In this document: piece by piece, positions 34,122 through 42,740 of the stretch
Position numbering within the stretch: position 1 is the first letter of the stretch
Layout of the letters: each line of letters begins with the position of its first letter
Assembly: GCA_047601145.1 (NCBI GenBank)
Contig: JASGJW010000001.1
Location: 2,046,001 to 2,110,000, forward strand
DNA: 64,000 bases
Origin: UBA7672 sp047601145
GTDB lineage: Bacteria > Pseudomonadota > Alphaproteobacteria > Caulobacterales > Hyphomonadaceae
Reading direction: 5' to 3'
Notes under the pieces: model-generated
Told to the model about the DNA's origin: nothing
Seen by the model: only the letters and a program-made list of their open reading frames with translations
Databases searched by the model: none
Position numbers and translations under genes: made by a program

Positions 34122-35372
34122 CTAATCTATGCGGACGTCGAGGCGTTCGAGGCCGCGAAAGCCAGGCAGGCGACGCCAGTGCAGCGGCGCAGTTTCATCG
34201 GCCAGGCGAAGTTTCGGAAAGCGGATAAAGAGACGCGAGAGCAGGTGCTTTGCTTCCATGCGCGCAAGTGGAGCGCCGGGGCAGATGTGCGCGCCGCCGC
34301 CAAAAGCGATATGCCGCGAGGCGCGTGGCCGGGCGACATCGAACGTGTCGGCATTCGGAAAGGCTGCCTCGTCGCGATTGGCGGAGCGGATGAAGACGTT
34401 GAGCGCGGCGCCTTCGCGGACCGGACAGCCGGAGAGATCGAGGTCCTGTGAGGCTATGCGCCAGGTGAAATCCACCGGTGGTTCGTGGCGCAGGGCTTCT
34501 TCCACGGCGTTGGGCCAGAGGGAGGCATCGTTCTCGAGCCTGGCGCGCTGATGCGGATGCTGGAGGATGAGGCGCACGGCATTGCCGATCAGATCGGTCG
34601 TCGTGACGTTACCGGCGATAAGCAGGCCGCGGAGGTTGTAGGTGATCTCGGTATCCGAAAGCGGGACGCCGGAGGCCTGCACACGAGCCATGTCGGTGAA
34701 GAGGTCGTCACGCGGGTCAAGCTTGCGGGCAGCGAAGGTCTCGCGCATGAAACGGGCAAGGCCGTTGGACGCCTCGACCAGTTCGGCGACGTTTTTCGCC
34801 GTCCGGTTCGGGTTGAAAGTCTGGACGATGCCGTCGAGCCAGGAGCGAAAGCTGGGCAGCAGGTCTTCCGGCACGCCGAGGATCGCGCCGATGCAGGCGA
34901 CCGGGACGGGTTCGGCCAGCTCCTTCATCAGATTGAACCGGCCGAGATGTTCGATACGATCCAGCGCATCCTCGACGATGCGGACGCATTCCGGCTCGAA
35001 CCTGGCGATGCGGGCATAGAGCGCCTGTACGAGCGGATTGCGGACACGGGCGTGTTCTGGCCCGTCGAGTTCGAGCATCGAGGCGCGCTGGTCATCCGGG
35101 AAGGCGAGACCGTCCGGCACGGTGGCGCGGCGGCGGCGAATGGCGATGGCCGTGGGCTCCGCCTTGTCGGGATTCTTGAAGTGCGAGTTGTCAGAGAAGA
35201 TCGCTCGCGCATCGGCCATGCGCGTGACCAGCCATGCGCCGCCGGCCTCGTCGCGATGCAGCGGGCATTTGGCGCGAAGGTCGGCGAGGCGGGGGTAGGG
35301 GTCTTCGCGCGAGGCGGGGTTCGCGGCGGTCAGGTCGAGGATACGAAAATGATCGCGATCCGAATCCGCCAT
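34122..35372 (-). CDS. Cytochrome P450
   Basis: Soluble bacterial P450 of 416 residues. The heme-binding loop IAFGGGAHICPGAPLARMEA places the thiolate at Cys364. The K-helix ExxR is present in EEALRHEPP. The I-helix reads LLIAGNVTTTDLIG: the usual acid before the conserved threonine (AG-x-D/E-T) is valine here, a change seen in some alphaproteobacterial P450 groups and relevant to proton delivery. No ferredoxin or reductase gene is adjacent, so electrons must come from elsewhere. Substrate unknown. ATG 35372 is supported by the alignment of the N-terminal DPYPRLADLR block. Confidence 0.93.
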   Translation of the reverse strand: MADSDRDHFRILDLTAANPASREDPYPRLADLRAKCPLHRDEAGGAWLVTRMADARAIFSDNSHFKNPDKAEPTAIAIRRRRATVPDGLAFPDDQRASMLELDGPEHARVRNPLVQALYARIARFEPECVRIVEDALDRIEHLGRFNLMKELAEPVPVACIGAILGVPEDLLPSFRSWLDGIVQTFNPNRTAKNVAELVEASNGLARFMRETFAARKLDPRDDLFTDMARVQASGVPLSDTEITYNLRGLLIAGNVTTTDLIGNAVRLILQHPHQRARLENDASLWPNAVEEALRHEPPVDFTWRIASQDLDLSGCPVREGAALNVFIRSANRDEAAFPNADTFDVARPRASRHIAFGGGAHICPGAPLARMEAKHLLSRLFIRFPKLRLADETAPLHWRRLPGFRGLERLDVRID

Positions 35373-35432
35373 GGCGCGCCCCCTTGTGCAACCTTGAGTT
35401 GCAACTTAGGGTTGTGCGTGCAGACAGATCAA

Positions 35433-35460
35433 CCCCTCCGCCGGCTGGGCCGTGGAGGGG
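35433..35460 (-). terminator. Hairpin downstream of phoH
   Basis: CCCCTCC (35433-35439) pairs with GGAGGGG (35454-35460) around a GC-rich loop, 17 bases after the phoH stop. Only a weak T-rich stretch follows on the minus strand. Confidence 0.4.
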
Positions 35461-35477
35461 CTGGTTGGCTGTTGGGG

Positions 35478-36314
35478 CTAGAGAACGTCGAGCATCTTTG
35501 CGACGAGCGGGTGGCGGACCACGTCGGCTTGGGCGAGGCGGACGACGCCGATGTCGCCTTTCATGCTCTCGATCTTGTCGGCGATCGGGGCAAGGCCGGA
35601 CATCTCGGGGAGAAGGTCGGACTGCGCCGGGTCGCCGGTGACGATCATCTTCGAGTTCCAGCCGAGACGCGTGAGGATCATCTTGAGCTGGACGTAAGTG
35701 CAGTTCTGCGCCTCATCAACCACGATGAAGGCGTTGTTCAGCGTGCGGCCGCGCATGAAGCCGACCGAAGCGATCTCGATCTGGCCTTCGGCGATCATCG
35801 CCTTGACCTGCTTGGCGGACATGCGGTCCTGCAGCGCGTCGTAGAGCGGGCGCAGGTAGGGCGCGAGCTTCTCCTCCATGTCGCCCGGGAGGAAGCCGAT
35901 GTTCTCGCCGGCGTCGACCGCTGGGCGGCAGAGGACGATGCGGCCGATCTTGCCGGCGCGCAGGGCGTCAACGGCTTTCGCGATGGCGATGTAGGTCTTG
36001 CCGGTGCCGGCCGGGCCGAGGGCGAGGACGAGGTTCGATGCATCGATCGCCTCCATCAGCTTCGCCTGGCCTTCGGATTTGGGTTGGATGTTCTTGACGT
36101 AGGCCTGCTCGCGCGGCGGTTCGCGGTGTTGCGGCTGCTGGTTGTGCTGGTCGTTGGCGGCCTGGCGTTTCTTCTTTCGCGGGAGATAGCGGCCGTCGTC
36201 GGCTATCGGGTCCCAGCCTCCCTCTATGACATTGAGATGAACGCCTCCGGAGTTCCGGCCATCACGCGCGTCGTATTCGGCGCGGATGCGGCGGACAGCG
36301 GAACGTTTTGCCAT
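35478..36314 (-). CDS. PhoH family ATPase
   Basis: Cytoplasmic P-loop ATPase of 278 residues. The Walker A motif GPAGTGKTY lies near residue 99; the Walker B is IVVDEAQNCT, and GDPAQSDL is a sensor motif. A basic, glutamine-rich N-terminal stretch (YLPRKKKRQ...) precedes it. Several PhoH proteins act with the RNase YbeY or as RNA helicases; here ybeY is not adjacent, so the role is open. GAGGAG lies about eight bases before the ATG. A strong terminator hairpin lies 42 bases upstream of the start, within the leader. Confidence 0.9.
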   Translation of the reverse strand: MAKRSAVRRIRAEYDARDGRNSGGVHLNVIEGGWDPIADDGRYLPRKKKRQAANDQHNQQPQHREPPREQAYVKNIQPKSEGQAKLMEAIDASNLVLALGPAGTGKTYIAIAKAVDALRAGKIGRIVLCRPAVDAGENIGFLPGDMEEKLAPYLRPLYDALQDRMSAKQVKAMIAEGQIEIASVGFMRGRTLNNAFIVVDEAQNCTYVQLKMILTRLGWNSKMIVTGDPAQSDLLPEMSGLAPIADKIESMKGDIGVVRLAQADVVRHPLVAKMLDVL

Positions 36315-36355
36315 GGAGGTGCTCCTCGGTTGCAGGCAGACGTGGACGAAGAAAC

Positions 36356-36388
36356 AAAAACGCCGCGGACCATCGAGGGGCCGCGGCG
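36356..36388 (-). terminator. Intrinsic terminator in the phoH leader
   Basis: On the minus strand CGCCGCGG and CCGCGGCG (36361-36388, 12-base loop) are followed by TTTTTG. It lies upstream of phoH, so it either ends a transcript from the 36390-36560 stretch or acts as an attenuator. The 343-base gap 36315-36657 otherwise holds only the palindromes at 36534-36583. Confidence 0.65.
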
Positions 36389-36533
36389 CGAAAAAAGCCG
36401 GAGTGCAAGGGATGCCGGGGGTGGCGGCGTCCGCCTCGTCAGGCGGGCTGCGTCTTCGGATGATGTGACCGGTTCCGGTCGCTTCAATCCAGTATCCCCG
36501 TTCTTCAGGGCTCTCGGCCCCGAATCAGCTTCC

Positions 36534-36583
36534 CTAGTAGTAGACTAGTTCCGGCTTAACGGAACTATAAAGAGACAGTTCCG
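36534..36583. promoter_or_regulatory. Palindromes between phoH and the carbonic-anhydrase gene
   Basis: TAGTTCCG (36546-36553) and CGGAACTA (36560-36567) form an 8-bp inverted repeat with a 6-base spacer; a third AGTTCCG lies at 36577, 30 bases (about three helical turns) from the first. It overlaps CTAGT-N5-ACTAG at 36534-36548. TATAAA at 36566 could be a -10 element for the plus strand. The regulator is unknown. Confidence 0.5.
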
Positions 36584-36657
36584 CGCAGGAGACGCTTCGC
36601 GGTGTATTTTGCAGTTGTGTGACTCAAAAGCAGGCATCGGCGCCCGGGAGTGATGGA

Positions 36658-37179
36658 ATGGCGATCTACGAACTCGATGGCGTCCGGCCTGAGCTCGATC
36701 CGGAATGCTGGGTGGCGGAGAGCGCGACTGTACTCGGCCGGGTGGTGCTGAAGAAGGATGCGAGCGTCTGGTTCGGCGCGACGCTGCGCGGGGACAATGA
36801 TCCGATAGTCATAGGAGAAGGATCGAACGTGCAGGACGGGTCGGTGCTGCACACCGATGTCGGGCAGCCGCTGACGATCGGGAAGCATGTGACCATCGGG
36901 CATATGGTGATGCTCCACGGGTGCGAGATCGGGGACGGATCGCTGGTCGGGATCGGTTCGATCATCCTCAACGGCGCGAAGATCGGGAAGAACTGCCTGA
37001 TCGGGGCGAACTCGCTGATCACCGAGGGCAAGGTTATCCCGGATGGCTCGATGGTGATGGGCGCGCCGGGGAAGGTCGTGCGGGAGCTGGGCGAGGAGCA
37101 GATCCAGATGATGCAGGCCGGATCGCACCATTATGTTGAGAACTGGAAGCGATACGCGCGCGGTCTGAAGCGGGTATGA
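36658..37179 (+). CDS. Gamma-carbonic anhydrase family protein
   Basis: Trimeric left-handed beta-helix protein of 173 residues related to YrdA/PaaY and gamma-carbonic anhydrase. Hexapeptide repeats run through the sequence (VIGEGSNVQDGSVLHTD, LTIGKHVTIGHMVMLHGCEIGD, LVGIGSIILNGAKIG). The three zinc histidines fit HTD, IGHMV and LHGC. Hydration of CO2 or an acyl-CoA thioesterase activity are both known in this family. ATG 36658 starts the conserved MAIYELDG segment with GGGAG upstream; a GTG at 36619 would add 13 residues. Confidence 0.9.
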   Translation: MAIYELDGVRPELDPECWVAESATVLGRVVLKKDASVWFGATLRGDNDPIVIGEGSNVQDGSVLHTDVGQPLTIGKHVTIGHMVMLHGCEIGDGSLVGIGSIILNGAKIGKNCLIGANSLITEGKVIPDGSMVMGAPGKVVRELGEEQIQMMQAGSHHYVENWKRYARGLKRV

Positions 37180-37271
37180 GGGCGCGTGCCCGCCGATGGG
37201 CGGGTTCGGGGGGCTGGCGTTTTTGCGCGCTTGGGTGCTCGCGGTGAGCTTGCCCGGGCTCTCTCCTCCCC

Positions 37272-37292
37272 ATTCCCAGCGAAGGCGGGGAT
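37272..37292. repeat. Degenerate REP-like palindrome
   Basis: ATTCCCAGCGAAGGCGGGGAT forms an imperfect stem around GAA. It resembles the intergenic repeat ATCCCCGCGAAAGCGGGGAT that is common in alphaproteobacteria. It lies in the 251-base gap between the carbonic-anhydrase gene and the small exported-protein ORF; the rest of the gap shows no gene. Confidence 0.45.
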
Positions 37293-37430
37293 AGAGGGCC
37301 GACCGCAAGGCTTGTTCTGCAATGCGAGGCCAGCGTCAGTTCAGGGCAAGGGTCGCGACATATCTTTCTGCGTGCTGCATCCAAATGACCGTCTCGCGCC
37401 CTCCTCCTCATGAACGAGGTGGAGGTTTCC

Positions 37431-37616
37431 ATGCGGTGGGTGATTGGTGTGGCGGCGTTTCTGGCGCCGGTGGCGATCGTGATGTCGGCGATGGCGCAGA
37501 CGCATGGGACGGGCAGGATGCAGGGCGTGATGCAGACAGGCGCGGCGGTGCTCATCGACGAGATTGCGCGTGCGATCGATGCGCCGCGTGCGGCCGTGAC
37601 GGCGACAATCCGCTAG
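37431..37616 (+). CDS. Small exported protein, hypothetical
   Basis: A 61-residue frame starting MRWVIGVAAFLAPVAIVMSAMAQ, which looks like a cleavable signal peptide (cleavage near AMAQ), then a short mature part of about 38 residues (GTGRMQGVMQTGAAVLIDEI). GGAGG lies four to five bases before the ATG; an ATG at 37410 is also in frame. It overlaps the stop of the convergent gene by four bases. It has no recognised family; the good signal peptide and ribosome-binding site are the only support. Confidence 0.45.
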   Translation: MRWVIGVAAFLAPVAIVMSAMAQTHGTGRMQGVMQTGAAVLIDEIARAIDAPRAAVTATIR

Positions 37617-38398
37617 AGGTCGTACTCTTCGCGGAAGGCGTCGAAGGGCGCCTGGGTGACCAGGACCTGGTAGGGGAAGCTCAGCCAGGGCTGCGCGGGA
37701 TCGAGTGTTGCGAGGTTCTGCGTGAAGGCCGAGACAATCTTCGCCTTGGCGTAACCGCGATAATCGAGGAACTGACCCCAGGTGGAAAGGCCGTGCATCG
37801 ACCGCGGACCGGTGAGCACTGTGCGGGATGCGCCATAGGCCGGAGGGAAGAGGCGGCAGTAGCTGTCCATGTTGTATAGCCAGGACGTGCCCTTGACCGC
37901 TATTGCGTCAGGCCAGCTTGTGGCGGCGAACCTGAACATGGCTGTGAGGTCTGCTCGGCGTTGCGGGATGTTCGATGCATCAAGCGGCCCGGCGCCGTTG
38001 GTGTTGAAACGATTGCGGAAGTGGATGCGGATGATCCCGTCCTCGTTCGGCGCCTCGCAGGCGAAATGGTCGCCGAAGGGGAAGCGTTCGACGGGCCATG
38101 GATCGGCAGGGCGATCGGCATAGGCGGCGATGAGATGATCGAGCCGGGCGGCAGGGTCACGCATGGCGGCGATCGTCTCGGCCAACGACAGAAAGGCAGG
38201 GTCGGCGGGCTGTTTCCCGAGATTTCCGTAGGCGAAGAGGCGGTGGAAGTTGGTGTGGAAAGTGATGGCTTCCACCAGCGGTATACCGGCGCGCGCGGAG
38301 AAGACATCGGCATAATGAAGTTGCAAGCCGAAGAAATCGCGGGCGATTTCAGCCGTGGCGCGGCCTTTGGGAGCTGTCACCGAATCTCTATCCGTCAT
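37613..38398 (-). CDS. Conserved-looking protein of unknown function
   Basis: Soluble protein of 261 residues without signal peptide. Distinct features are FFGLQLHYADVFSARAG near the N-terminus, ERFPFGDHFACE, IIRIHFRNRFNTNGAGPLDASNIPQRRADL and SWLYNMDSYCRLFPPAYG in the second half. I do not recognise the family. Histidines and acidic residues are frequent, but no catalytic pattern is clear. It diverges from the LLM oxidoreductase gene with a palindromic site between them. The start is ATG 38398, or 38410 if four residues longer. Confidence 0.7.
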   Translation of the reverse strand: MTDRDSVTAPKGRATAEIARDFFGLQLHYADVFSARAGIPLVEAITFHTNFHRLFAYGNLGKQPADPAFLSLAETIAAMRDPAARLDHLIAAYADRPADPWPVERFPFGDHFACEAPNEDGIIRIHFRNRFNTNGAGPLDASNIPQRRADLTAMFRFAATSWPDAIAVKGTSWLYNMDSYCRLFPPAYGASRTVLTGPRSMHGLSTWGQFLDYRGYAKAKIVSAFTQNLATLDPAQPWLSFPYQVLVTQAPFDAFREEYDL

Positions 38399-38412
38399 TG
38401 AGCGGAGCATTC

Positions 38413-38427
38413 TAGCGCATGGCGCTA
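38413..38427. promoter_or_regulatory. Perfect palindrome TAGCGC-atg-GCGCTA in a divergent promoter
   Basis: Six-base arms with a three-base spacer, centred between two divergent genes only about 50 bases apart. It may be an operator controlling one or both. The regulator is unknown. Confidence 0.5.
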
Positions 38428-38446
38428 CAGCGCCTATATGTCCGGC

Positions 38447-39421
38447 ATGGCAAAACTTTCCGTTCTCGATCTGGCGCCGATTGTCGAGGGGTCGACCACG
38501 AAGCAGGCGCTGGAAAACAGCCTCGATCTGGCGCGGCATGCCGAGCAGCTGGGCTATCACCGCTTCTGGCTGGCGGAGCATCACAACATGCCGGGCATCG
38601 CCTCGGCTGCGACGGCTGTGGTGATCGCGCATGTGGCGGCGGGGACAAAGTCGATACGCGTGGGGGCGGGCGGGATCATGCTGCCCAACCACGCCCCGTT
38701 GATGGTGGCCGAGGCGTTCGGGACGCTGGCCGAGTTGCATCCGGGCCGGATTGATCTCGGGTTGGGGCGTGCGCCGGGGACGGACCAGGCGACGATGCGG
38801 GCGCTGCGCCGCTATATGGGCGGGGCGGATACGTTCCCGCAGGACGTGGTCGAGCTGATGGGATGGTTCGATCCGCCCGCGCCGGGGCAGACGATCATGG
38901 CCGTGCCGGGCAATGGCGCGGAAGTCGAGATGTGGATCCTCGGCTCGTCGCTTTATGGCGCGCAGCTGGCGGCGCATCTGGGGCTGCCCTATGCGTTCGC
39001 ATCACACTTCGCGCCGGGCGACATGATGGGCGCGATCGAGATCTATCGCGAACGGTTCAAGCCTTCGCCGCGGCTGCAGGAGCCGTATGTGATGCTGGGG
39101 CTGAACGTGATCGCTGCAGAGACGGACGAAGAGGCTAAGCTGCAGTTTACCTCGATCCAGCAGGCGTTCGCGAACCTGCGCATGGGCCGGCCGGGCAAGA
39201 TGCCGCCGCCGAAGGCAGACCTGCAGCTTGATCCGATGGTAGAGCACGGGATCGCGCAGGCGCTGTCATGCTCCGTCGTCGGCGGGCCGGAGAAGGTGAA
39301 GGCGGGGATCGCCGCGTTCATTGCGCGCACGGGCGCGGACGAGCTGATGGTGACGGGCTCGATCTGGGATCACGGGAAGCGGAAGCGGTCCTTTGAGATC
39401 GCGGCGGACGCAATAGGTTAG
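38447..39421 (+). CDS. LLM class flavin-dependent oxidoreductase
   Basis: Luciferase-like monooxygenase family protein of 324 residues, similar to E. coli YhbW. It begins MAKLSVLDLAPIVEGST; the conserved RFWLAEHHNMPGIAS block near residue 42 and IRVGAGGIMLPNHAPLMVAEAFGTLAELHPGRIDLGLGRAPG around residues 75-115 are diagnostic of the FMN-binding barrel. The catalytic substrate is unknown. ATG 38447 gives the usual family N-terminus; ATG 38438 would add three residues. The gene is divergent from 37613-38398. Confidence 0.9.
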   Translation: MAKLSVLDLAPIVEGSTTKQALENSLDLARHAEQLGYHRFWLAEHHNMPGIASAATAVVIAHVAAGTKSIRVGAGGIMLPNHAPLMVAEAFGTLAELHPGRIDLGLGRAPGTDQATMRALRRYMGGADTFPQDVVELMGWFDPPAPGQTIMAVPGNGAEVEMWILGSSLYGAQLAAHLGLPYAFASHFAPGDMMGAIEIYRERFKPSPRLQEPYVMLGLNVIAAETDEEAKLQFTSIQQAFANLRMGRPGKMPPPKADLQLDPMVEHGIAQALSCSVVGGPEKVKAGIAAFIARTGADELMVTGSIWDHGKRKRSFEIAADAIG

Positions 39422-39491
39422 GGTAGGGCTTGTCTCCCACGGGTGGCGCGATCATTGTGCGCGCAGCCGGGTTGCGGATTTGGGGGACACG

Positions 39492-40403
39492 ATGGCGTCA
39501 CTTTTCGGCTGGCTTGCGAACCTGTTCGGCGGCGCGGGGAGGGCGGCAGATAGCGAGCCGCCGCGCGAAGTTGCAGGAACGCACGACATCGATGCGCCGC
39601 CTCCGCCGGATCCGGCGCCTGTCCAACCGGCGCCGGCGGAACCGCCTACCCAGCCGCCGCCAGCGCCCATCGCGTCAGTGTGGACTGACGGGTGGAATCC
39701 ATCCGTTCCGGAAAACCGCCGCTTCACGCAATGTCCCAATCACAAGTCACGGCCAGCAGGGGCGAGCATTGATCGCATCGTCGTGCACATCACGGGCACG
39801 GCGACATTCGCCGAAGCCCGCGACAGCTTCCTGCGGGCGAATGGCGCCAGCGCGCACTATGCGATCGACAAGAACGGCGATCTCTATCAATTCGTGGCGG
39901 AAGACCGGACGGCCTATCACGCCGGGATCCATTCCACGGTCGCGCCGCTCTATGCACGCGCAGACGGAACGTGGCGGAATTACAAACGCTATTTCTCCTG
40001 GCACACCGGATATCCAGCGGACGCGCGCTATCTCGACGCCAGCCTCAAGCCGGTTCCCAAGGCGCAGGCGGCGCTGGTGATGCAGGCGAGCGGCGGCCCA
40101 TGGCCAGACTATGGCTATTTCGATGCGCGCTGGGGCGCGGGCTCAGGGCCGGTCGGGTATGCTGAGAATCCGTTGGTGAATTCGCGGACGATCGGCATCG
40201 AGACAGTGGGGTATGGCGGCAAGACTGGCGCTGCCTATACCGACGCGATGTACACGACACTGGCGGCGTTGGTCGCAGACATATGCCAGCGGCGGAATAT
40301 CCCGAGGGAGTTCGGGCGCGTCTGCGGGCATGAGGATGTGAACCCGGTGGAGCGCTGGGGCTGGGATCCGCATTCCGGCTTCGACTGGTCGCGGATCGTC
40401 TAG
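39492..40403 (+). CDS. N-acetylmuramoyl-L-alanine amidase (Amidase_2)
   Basis: Zinc amidase of the PGRP/T7-lysozyme fold, 303 residues. After an N-terminal SLFGWLANLFGG segment and a proline-rich linker (about residues 30-65), the catalytic domain starts IDRIVVHITGTATFAEARDSFL (first zinc histidine), continues ASAHYAIDKNGDLYQFVAEDRTAYHAG, and has the second zinc site in VCGHEDVNP...WDPHSGFDW. The family cleaves the bond between MurNAc and L-Ala. No clear signal peptide is visible, so export route or cytoplasmic recycling use is open. GGGGGA lies upstream of ATG 39492. Confidence 0.85.
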   Translation: MASLFGWLANLFGGAGRAADSEPPREVAGTHDIDAPPPPDPAPVQPAPAEPPTQPPPAPIASVWTDGWNPSVPENRRFTQCPNHKSRPAGASIDRIVVHITGTATFAEARDSFLRANGASAHYAIDKNGDLYQFVAEDRTAYHAGIHSTVAPLYARADGTWRNYKRYFSWHTGYPADARYLDASLKPVPKAQAALVMQASGGPWPDYGYFDARWGAGSGPVGYAENPLVNSRTIGIETVGYGGKTGAAYTDAMYTTLAALVADICQRRNIPREFGRVCGHEDVNPVERWGWDPHSGFDWSRIV

Positions 40404-40406
40404 CGA

Positions 40407-42740
40407 CTAGCTGCGCCAGTCGCGCTTGCCGGCGGGCTTGCCCTTGAATTTTCCGCCGGGCTTGCCGCCGAAGGGTTTGCCGAACGGTTTGTCGCCGCGA
40501 GCCTTGAAAGGCTTGCCGCCGCCGGGACCTTTCGGGCCGCGCGGCTTGAAACCTTCGCCGGCTTTCGGACCGCGCTGTTCGTCGCGGGCGCGGCGTTCGG
40601 CGTGGCGGGCGTCTGCGTGCTGCGGGCGGTCATGGCGCTCGGAGCGCTGGGGGCGCGAGTCTGCTTCGGGCGACCAGGTGCGTTTGGGCGCAGGCGCGTC
40701 TGGCGTGACCGGGGCGATCTCGCCAGCGGCGCGGGCGGCGTCGCGGCGCTGCTTGCGGTTGAGGCCACTCGGATGCGCGGGAGGCGGGCCTTTGGATTGG
40801 GCAGGTTCTGACGGCGCCAACGCTGCGTAAACCGGATCGGCGGCGAGCTTGGCCTGTTCGCGCTCGCGCTGCTGATGCCGGACCGCGCGGGCATCGTCGC
40901 GGCCGGAGCGTTTGAAGTCGTCGCGCGGCGGGCGGTCGCCATACTCGCGCTTGGGACGCGGGGGACGATCGCCGAAATCGCGTTTCTCGCGATAGGGACG
41001 ATCTTCACGCGGAGCGCGGTCGGCGCGCGGACCATCGCCGTCGCGGCGGGCGCGCATGGGATGCACGCTGTCATTCGGGCCGGGCGCCGTGGTGGGCTCG
41101 ATCTGGATCTTGTCGTCCTGAGTATCCTGCACGGCGATCGCGAAGGCTTCGACGGCGTGGCCGACGATCTCGAACTTGGTCTCCTCGCCGAAGATGCGGA
41201 TCGGGCCGATCTCGGCCTTGGTGATGTGACCGACACGGCAGATCAGCGGCAGGATCCATTTGGGGTCCGCGTTGCGCTGGCGGCCGACATTGAGGCGGAA
41301 CCAGACACCATCGCCTTCGGACGCGGTGAAGCCGCGTTCGGCGCGGCTGCGCGGGGCAGAACGCTCGCGGAATTCGCCAGCGTCACGCGCACCGTGCTGC
41401 TTCTCGAAGGTCTGTGCGTTGCGCATCCGGCCGTCGTCACTCACGTCTTCCGGTTCGGGCAGTTCGTTGCGCAGGAGACCGATGAGGGCGGCGGCGAGCT
41501 GTTCGGCCGGGACGGTGTCGGCGAGTTGTTTCGCGACCGACTGGTCTTCCTCGGTGATCGTGGCCTGCAGGGCGGGGTGGCCGAGGAGGCGCTGGCGGTC
41601 CTGTTCGCGGATTTCCTTTGCGGTCGGCGGGCCGCTCCAGGTCGCTTCGATGTTGGCGGAGGCGAGCACCTGCTCGGTGCGCCGGCGCTTGGTGTGCGTG
41701 ACGAGGAGGACGGAGGTGCCTTTCTTGCCCGCGCGGCCGGTGCGGCCGGAGCGGTGGAGGAGCGTCGCCTTGTTTGAGGGCAGGTCGGCATGGATGACGA
41801 GGCCGAGGTCGGGGAGGTCGAGGCCGCGGGCGGCGACGTCGGTCGCGACGCAGACTTTCGCGTGGCCGTCGCGCAGGGCCTGGAGCGCGTCGTTGCGTTC
41901 ACGCTGGCCCATTTCGCCGGACAGGCCGACGGCGTGGAAGCCGCGCTCGCGAAGGGAGGCGTGCAGGTGACGGACGGCTTCGCGGGTATGGCAGAAGACG
42001 AGGGCGCGGCCGGCTTCGAAATAGCGCAGCACGTTGACGACCGCGCGCTCGGTATCGCCCGGCGAGACGCGCATGGCGCGGTAGTCGATGTCGCCGTGCG
42101 GTTCGGTGGCGCTGGTGGTGTCGATGCGAACCGCGTCGCGCTGGTAGTTCTTGGCCAGCATGGCGATGCCGCGCGCGATGGTGGCGGAGAAGAGCAGCGT
42201 GCGGCGGGTCTCGGCGTTGGTGGCGTCGAGGAGCGTTTCGAGTTCTTCCCGGAAGCCGAGGTCGAGCATCTCGTCGGCTTCGTCGAGGACGGCGACGCGG
42301 AGCTGCGAGAGATCGAGGAAGCCGCGGGTGAGATGGTCGCAGAGACGGCCGGGCGTGCCTATGACGACGTGGGCGCCGCGCGAGAGCTGGGCCTGTTCCG
42401 CCCGCACGCTCATGCCGCCGACGCACTGGACGATGCGGGCGCCGGTGTCGGCGTAGAGCCATTCGAATTCGCGGCTGATCTGCATCGCGAGTTCGCGCGT
42501 GGGGGCGATGACGAGGGCGAGCGGCTGGGTGGGCGCATCGAAACGCTCTGCATCGCCCAGCAGCGTGGAAGCGAGCGCGAGGCCGAAGGCCACAGTCTTG
42601 CCCGAGCCGGTCTGCGCCGAGACGAGAAGGTCGGCGTCGCGGTCAGCTTCGGTGACGGCGAGCTGGACAGGCGTCGGCTCGGCATAGCCACGCGCGGCGA
42701 GGGCGCGGTCGAGCGCGGGGTGAACGGCGGGGAAGGGCAT
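40407..42740 (-). CDS. DEAD-box RNA helicase with DbpA-type RNA-binding domain
   Basis: ATP-dependent RNA helicase of 777 residues for ribosome assembly or RNA turnover. Motifs run in order: Q motif near TPVQLAV, SAQTGSGKT, PTRELAMQI, DEADEMLDLGF, SATIARG and HRSGRTGRAGKKG in the first 370 residues. A DbpA/CsdA-like RNA-binding fold follows (VWFRLNVGRQRNADPKWILPL...GPIRIF), then a long basic tail rich in Arg, Pro and Gly ending GGKFKGKPAGKRDWRS. ATG 42740 starts just before the Q motif; a longer frame to 42842 is unlikely. Four bases separate it from the convergent amidase. Confidence 0.93.
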   Translation of the reverse strand: MPFPAVHPALDRALAARGYAEPTPVQLAVTEADRDADLLVSAQTGSGKTVAFGLALASTLLGDAERFDAPTQPLALVIAPTRELAMQISREFEWLYADTGARIVQCVGGMSVRAEQAQLSRGAHVVIGTPGRLCDHLTRGFLDLSQLRVAVLDEADEMLDLGFREELETLLDATNAETRRTLLFSATIARGIAMLAKNYQRDAVRIDTTSATEPHGDIDYRAMRVSPGDTERAVVNVLRYFEAGRALVFCHTREAVRHLHASLRERGFHAVGLSGEMGQRERNDALQALRDGHAKVCVATDVAARGLDLPDLGLVIHADLPSNKATLLHRSGRTGRAGKKGTSVLLVTHTKRRRTEQVLASANIEATWSGPPTAKEIREQDRQRLLGHPALQATITEEDQSVAKQLADTVPAEQLAAALIGLLRNELPEPEDVSDDGRMRNAQTFEKQHGARDAGEFRERSAPRSRAERGFTASEGDGVWFRLNVGRQRNADPKWILPLICRVGHITKAEIGPIRIFGEETKFEIVGHAVEAFAIAVQDTQDDKIQIEPTTAPGPNDSVHPMRARRDGDGPRADRAPREDRPYREKRDFGDRPPRPKREYGDRPPRDDFKRSGRDDARAVRHQQREREQAKLAADPVYAALAPSEPAQSKGPPPAHPSGLNRKQRRDAARAAGEIAPVTPDAPAPKRTWSPEADSRPQRSERHDRPQHADARHAERRARDEQRGPKAGEGFKPRGPKGPGGGKPFKARGDKPFGKPFGGKPGGKFKGKPAGKRDWRS

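Noticed and set aside
34485..36548. 687-codon plus-strand frame across P450 and phoH
   Set aside because: It is antisense to two well-supported genes and reads as low-complexity shadow sequence.
37186..37224. Terminator after the carbonic-anhydrase gene
   Set aside because: The CCCGCC/GGCGGG stem is short and the T run lies 15 bases beyond it, so support is too weak to list.
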